The position numbers were made by a program, and so were the translations under genes. The notes beneath the pieces were generated by a model. That model had not been told where the DNA came from, made no database searches, and saw nothing but the letters and a program-made list of their open reading frames with translations. Shown piece after piece: positions 62,740-64,000 of a stretch of DNA of 64,000 bases. Numbering within the stretch: the first letter of the stretch is position 1; each line of letters starts with the position of its first letter. Source of the DNA: Myroides oncorhynchi (GTDB lineage Bacteria; Bacteroidota; Bacteroidia; Flavobacteriales; Flavobacteriaceae); the NCBI RefSeq assembly GCF_020905415.1, contig NZ_JAJJMP010000001.1, positions 3,793,501 to 3,857,500 on the forward strand. The letters run 5' to 3'.

Positions 62740-63357
62740 CTATTTTTTCTCTCTGTACTTGTTAATTGGGATATAATCTCTAAAAGCAAAAACGACTAAT
62801 AATAAGAAACCTCCTAGAATTAAATACTTCTTATTTCCCATATGTTCATAAAACTCCATCAGACGATTGCGTTTTAACTCAGGAAATGGCTTGTTCGTCA
62901 CGGGATCAATAATTATAAGACCATCTAATGTCCTAATACTTTCATCATAATATTTATCATTAACACAAATTATCCTATCCTCAAGTACTATATACATTCC
63001 TCCTTTCAGATAAAGCGTTTCTAGTATACGAATATAACTAGCGTACTCCATTTTTTCTCCCAACAAAATATTGACTCCATTATCATAATCTTCATTCCGC
63101 GCTATTTTTTCTATTTCCTTGACAATCCTATTAACAGCTGGAGTATCTTTTTCAATATCTTCATTTAAACTAAAATCAACAAAAGTCATTTCTTCAATAG
63201 GAATATTTCCATCAAAAGTACATGCACCAATTCCCTCTACCATACGAACAACTATAGCACTATAAGCCTTATATGAATTAGTATAACTAAAATACCACAT
63301 ACACATAAATGGCAGTAGTGTAATACTGATCATTCCAGGTATGTAATATTTCTTCAT
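62740..63357 (-). CDS. Hypothetical protein with two transmembrane helices
   Basis: 205 residues. A transmembrane helix near 8-25 (MISITLLPFMCMWYF) and another near 175-192 (YLILGGFLLLVVFAF) bracket a ~150-residue extracytoplasmic or cytoplasmic domain, acidic and without a motif I recognise. It follows the next gene upstream by 16 bases, so the two are probably co-transcribed. Confidence 0.65.
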   Translation of the reverse strand: MKKYYIPGMISITLLPFMCMWYFSYTNSYKAYSAIVVRMVEGIGACTFDGNIPIEEMTFVDFSLNEDIEKDTPAVNRIVKEIEKIARNEDYDNGVNILLGEKMEYASYIRILETLYLKGGMYIVLEDRIICVNDKYYDESIRTLDGLIIIDPVTNKPFPELKRNRLMEFYEHMGNKKYLILGGFLLLVVFAFRDYIPINKYREKK

Positions 63358-63373
63358 AATCTATACGTTTACC

Positions 63374-64000
63374 TTATCCGAACTTAGCATTCAAGAACTC
63401 TTCCCTTTCTAATCCTACCTTATCTACGAGATAATCAATTATCACATCCCTAAACTCCTGTTCATTCATTGTATTAGGATCTCTTCTACTCTTGAAGTAG
63501 TTTTTCTCAATCATCTTTTTGACTAACTCACCTACCGTCTCAACTTTAAACTCCTTGTCATAATCCTTAGTTACCTTATAAGCGAAAGACCAAATAACTC
63601 CTCCCACCAATGCATACAATGTGGCAAAAAACAGCAAAGCAAATAATCCTAAAAACGTAACTACAAACATAGCAGTAACATCATCCTTCGGTTTTAAGAT
63701 AGACAACTTAATCCCTAACTCCTCTTCTACCCGTTTGATATTCTCAATACGATCCTGCTTAGGAAATAATTCTTCTAATCGAGTACTCGGCTTTATATCA
63801 GACTCGTTTGTATACTTCTGAAGAACTGTTCTCAGTTTATAAAAAGCTTGTTGGGAAGTACAGTCCTCTTTCTTCTCTAGTTTAAAATAGCTAACTAATA
63901 GCTCTATCATCTCAACTACATTCCTTACTTCCGCAAGTTTCTGAGGATCTAAAGGCAAATCATATTCATTCACGAAGTCTTCAATAGCATAGTCTAAATC
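63374..64000 (-). CDS. Hypothetical membrane-associated protein, partial (5' end outside the window)
   Basis: The frame is open to the window edge: codons upstream of an in-frame GTG at 63973 continue as DLDYAIEDFV, so that GTG is not the start. About 209 residues are seen. The N-terminal half (with STRLEELFP and VEELGIKL) recalls the acyl-carrier-like DUF1493 pattern, a tentative reading. A hydrophobic stretch (~VTAMFVVTFLGLFALLFFATLY) forms one to two membrane helices, followed by a helical C-terminal region rich in Lys and Glu. Confidence 0.6.
   Translation of the reverse strand, partial: DLDYAIEDFVNEYDLPLDPQKLAEVRNVVEMIELLVSYFKLEKKEDCTSQQAFYKLRTVLQKYTNESDIKPSTRLEELFPKQDRIENIKRVEEELGIKLSILKPKDDVTAMFVVTFLGLFALLFFATLYALVGGVIWSFAYKVTKDYDKEFKVETVGELVKKMIEKNYFKSRRDPNTMNEQEFRDVIIDYLVDKVGLEREEFLNAKFG

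Noticed and set aside
1..64000. CRISPR array, tRNA, rRNA or prophage
   Set aside because: No regularly spaced short repeats, no cloverleaf or rRNA sequence, and no phage structural genes were seen on either strand.

Overview
The window looks like a chromosomal segment of a low-GC Flavobacteriaceae member, probably Myroides or a close relative. The evidence is three SusC/SusD pairs, a type IX secretion (gliding-motility type) C-terminal sorting domain, TANNTTTG-type -7 promoter boxes, TonB receptors with N-terminal STN or carboxypeptidase-regulatory domains, and AT-rich intergenic DNA. The genus is an inference from urease plus overall character, not a database match.

Layout. (1) 1-0.84 kb: a partial RNase H-fold gene with all catalytic acids replaced, then a 152-bp MITE-like element. 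(2) 1.4-31.5 kb: three neighbouring SusC/SusD loci that carry phosphoesterases and no glycoside hydrolases. Locus 1 (minus strand) is ECF sigma, FecR anti-sigma, SusC, SusD, an endonuclease/exonuclease/phosphatase (EEP) lipoprotein, an NPP-type phosphodiesterase and a calcineurin-like phosphoesterase. An intact IS4-type element separates fecR from susC. Locus 2 (minus) is SusC, SusD and two EEP domains joined at an A10 tract that contains a dnaX-like slippery heptamer. Locus 3 (plus, divergent) is sigma, FecR, SusC, SusD and a calcineurin-like phosphoesterase. A small serine esterase lies at 1.4-2.1 kb. The likely job is capture and hydrolysis of a phosphodiester or phosphomonoester nutrient at the cell surface and in the periplasm.

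(3) 31.5-36 kb: ordinary housekeeping genes (esterase, lipoprotein, thioredoxin, DUF3267 zincin-like membrane protein, zinc alcohol dehydrogenase). (4) 36.1-40.8 kb: six cytosolic orphan genes resembling polymorphic-toxin immunity and associated families (DUF1963, DUF7000, GrpB, SMI1/KNR4-like, LRR-like), with no toxin nearby. (5) 40.8-45.8 kb: TauE/SafE permease, a T9SS-sorted surface protein, and TetR and AraC regulators.

(6) 45.9-62.5 kb: a nickel/urease region. Urease genes ureA-B-C-E-F-G-D plus a urea transporter are followed, after a small exported protein, an OsmC protein and an erythromycin-esterase homologue, by a second operon running hypA-hypB-ureE paralogue-metal ABC importer (binding protein, permease, ATPase)-GNAT-TonB receptor. 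No hydrogenase genes are seen, so HypA/HypB probably feed nickel to urease. The hypA operon and the small exported-protein gene share a 37-bp element (35/37 identical) placed exactly 19 bp upstream of a consensus -7 box in both. The hypA leader can fold into a three-way junction. (7) 62.7-64 kb: two membrane-associated proteins of unknown function, the second cut by the window edge.

Repeats: three copies of a ~150-bp TIR-bearing element, one inserted exactly at the ureC stop codon; two copies of a 35-bp REP-like palindrome inside the nickel operon; one complete IS with a 9-bp target duplication that includes the fecR stop codon. No tRNA, rRNA or CRISPR array was seen.
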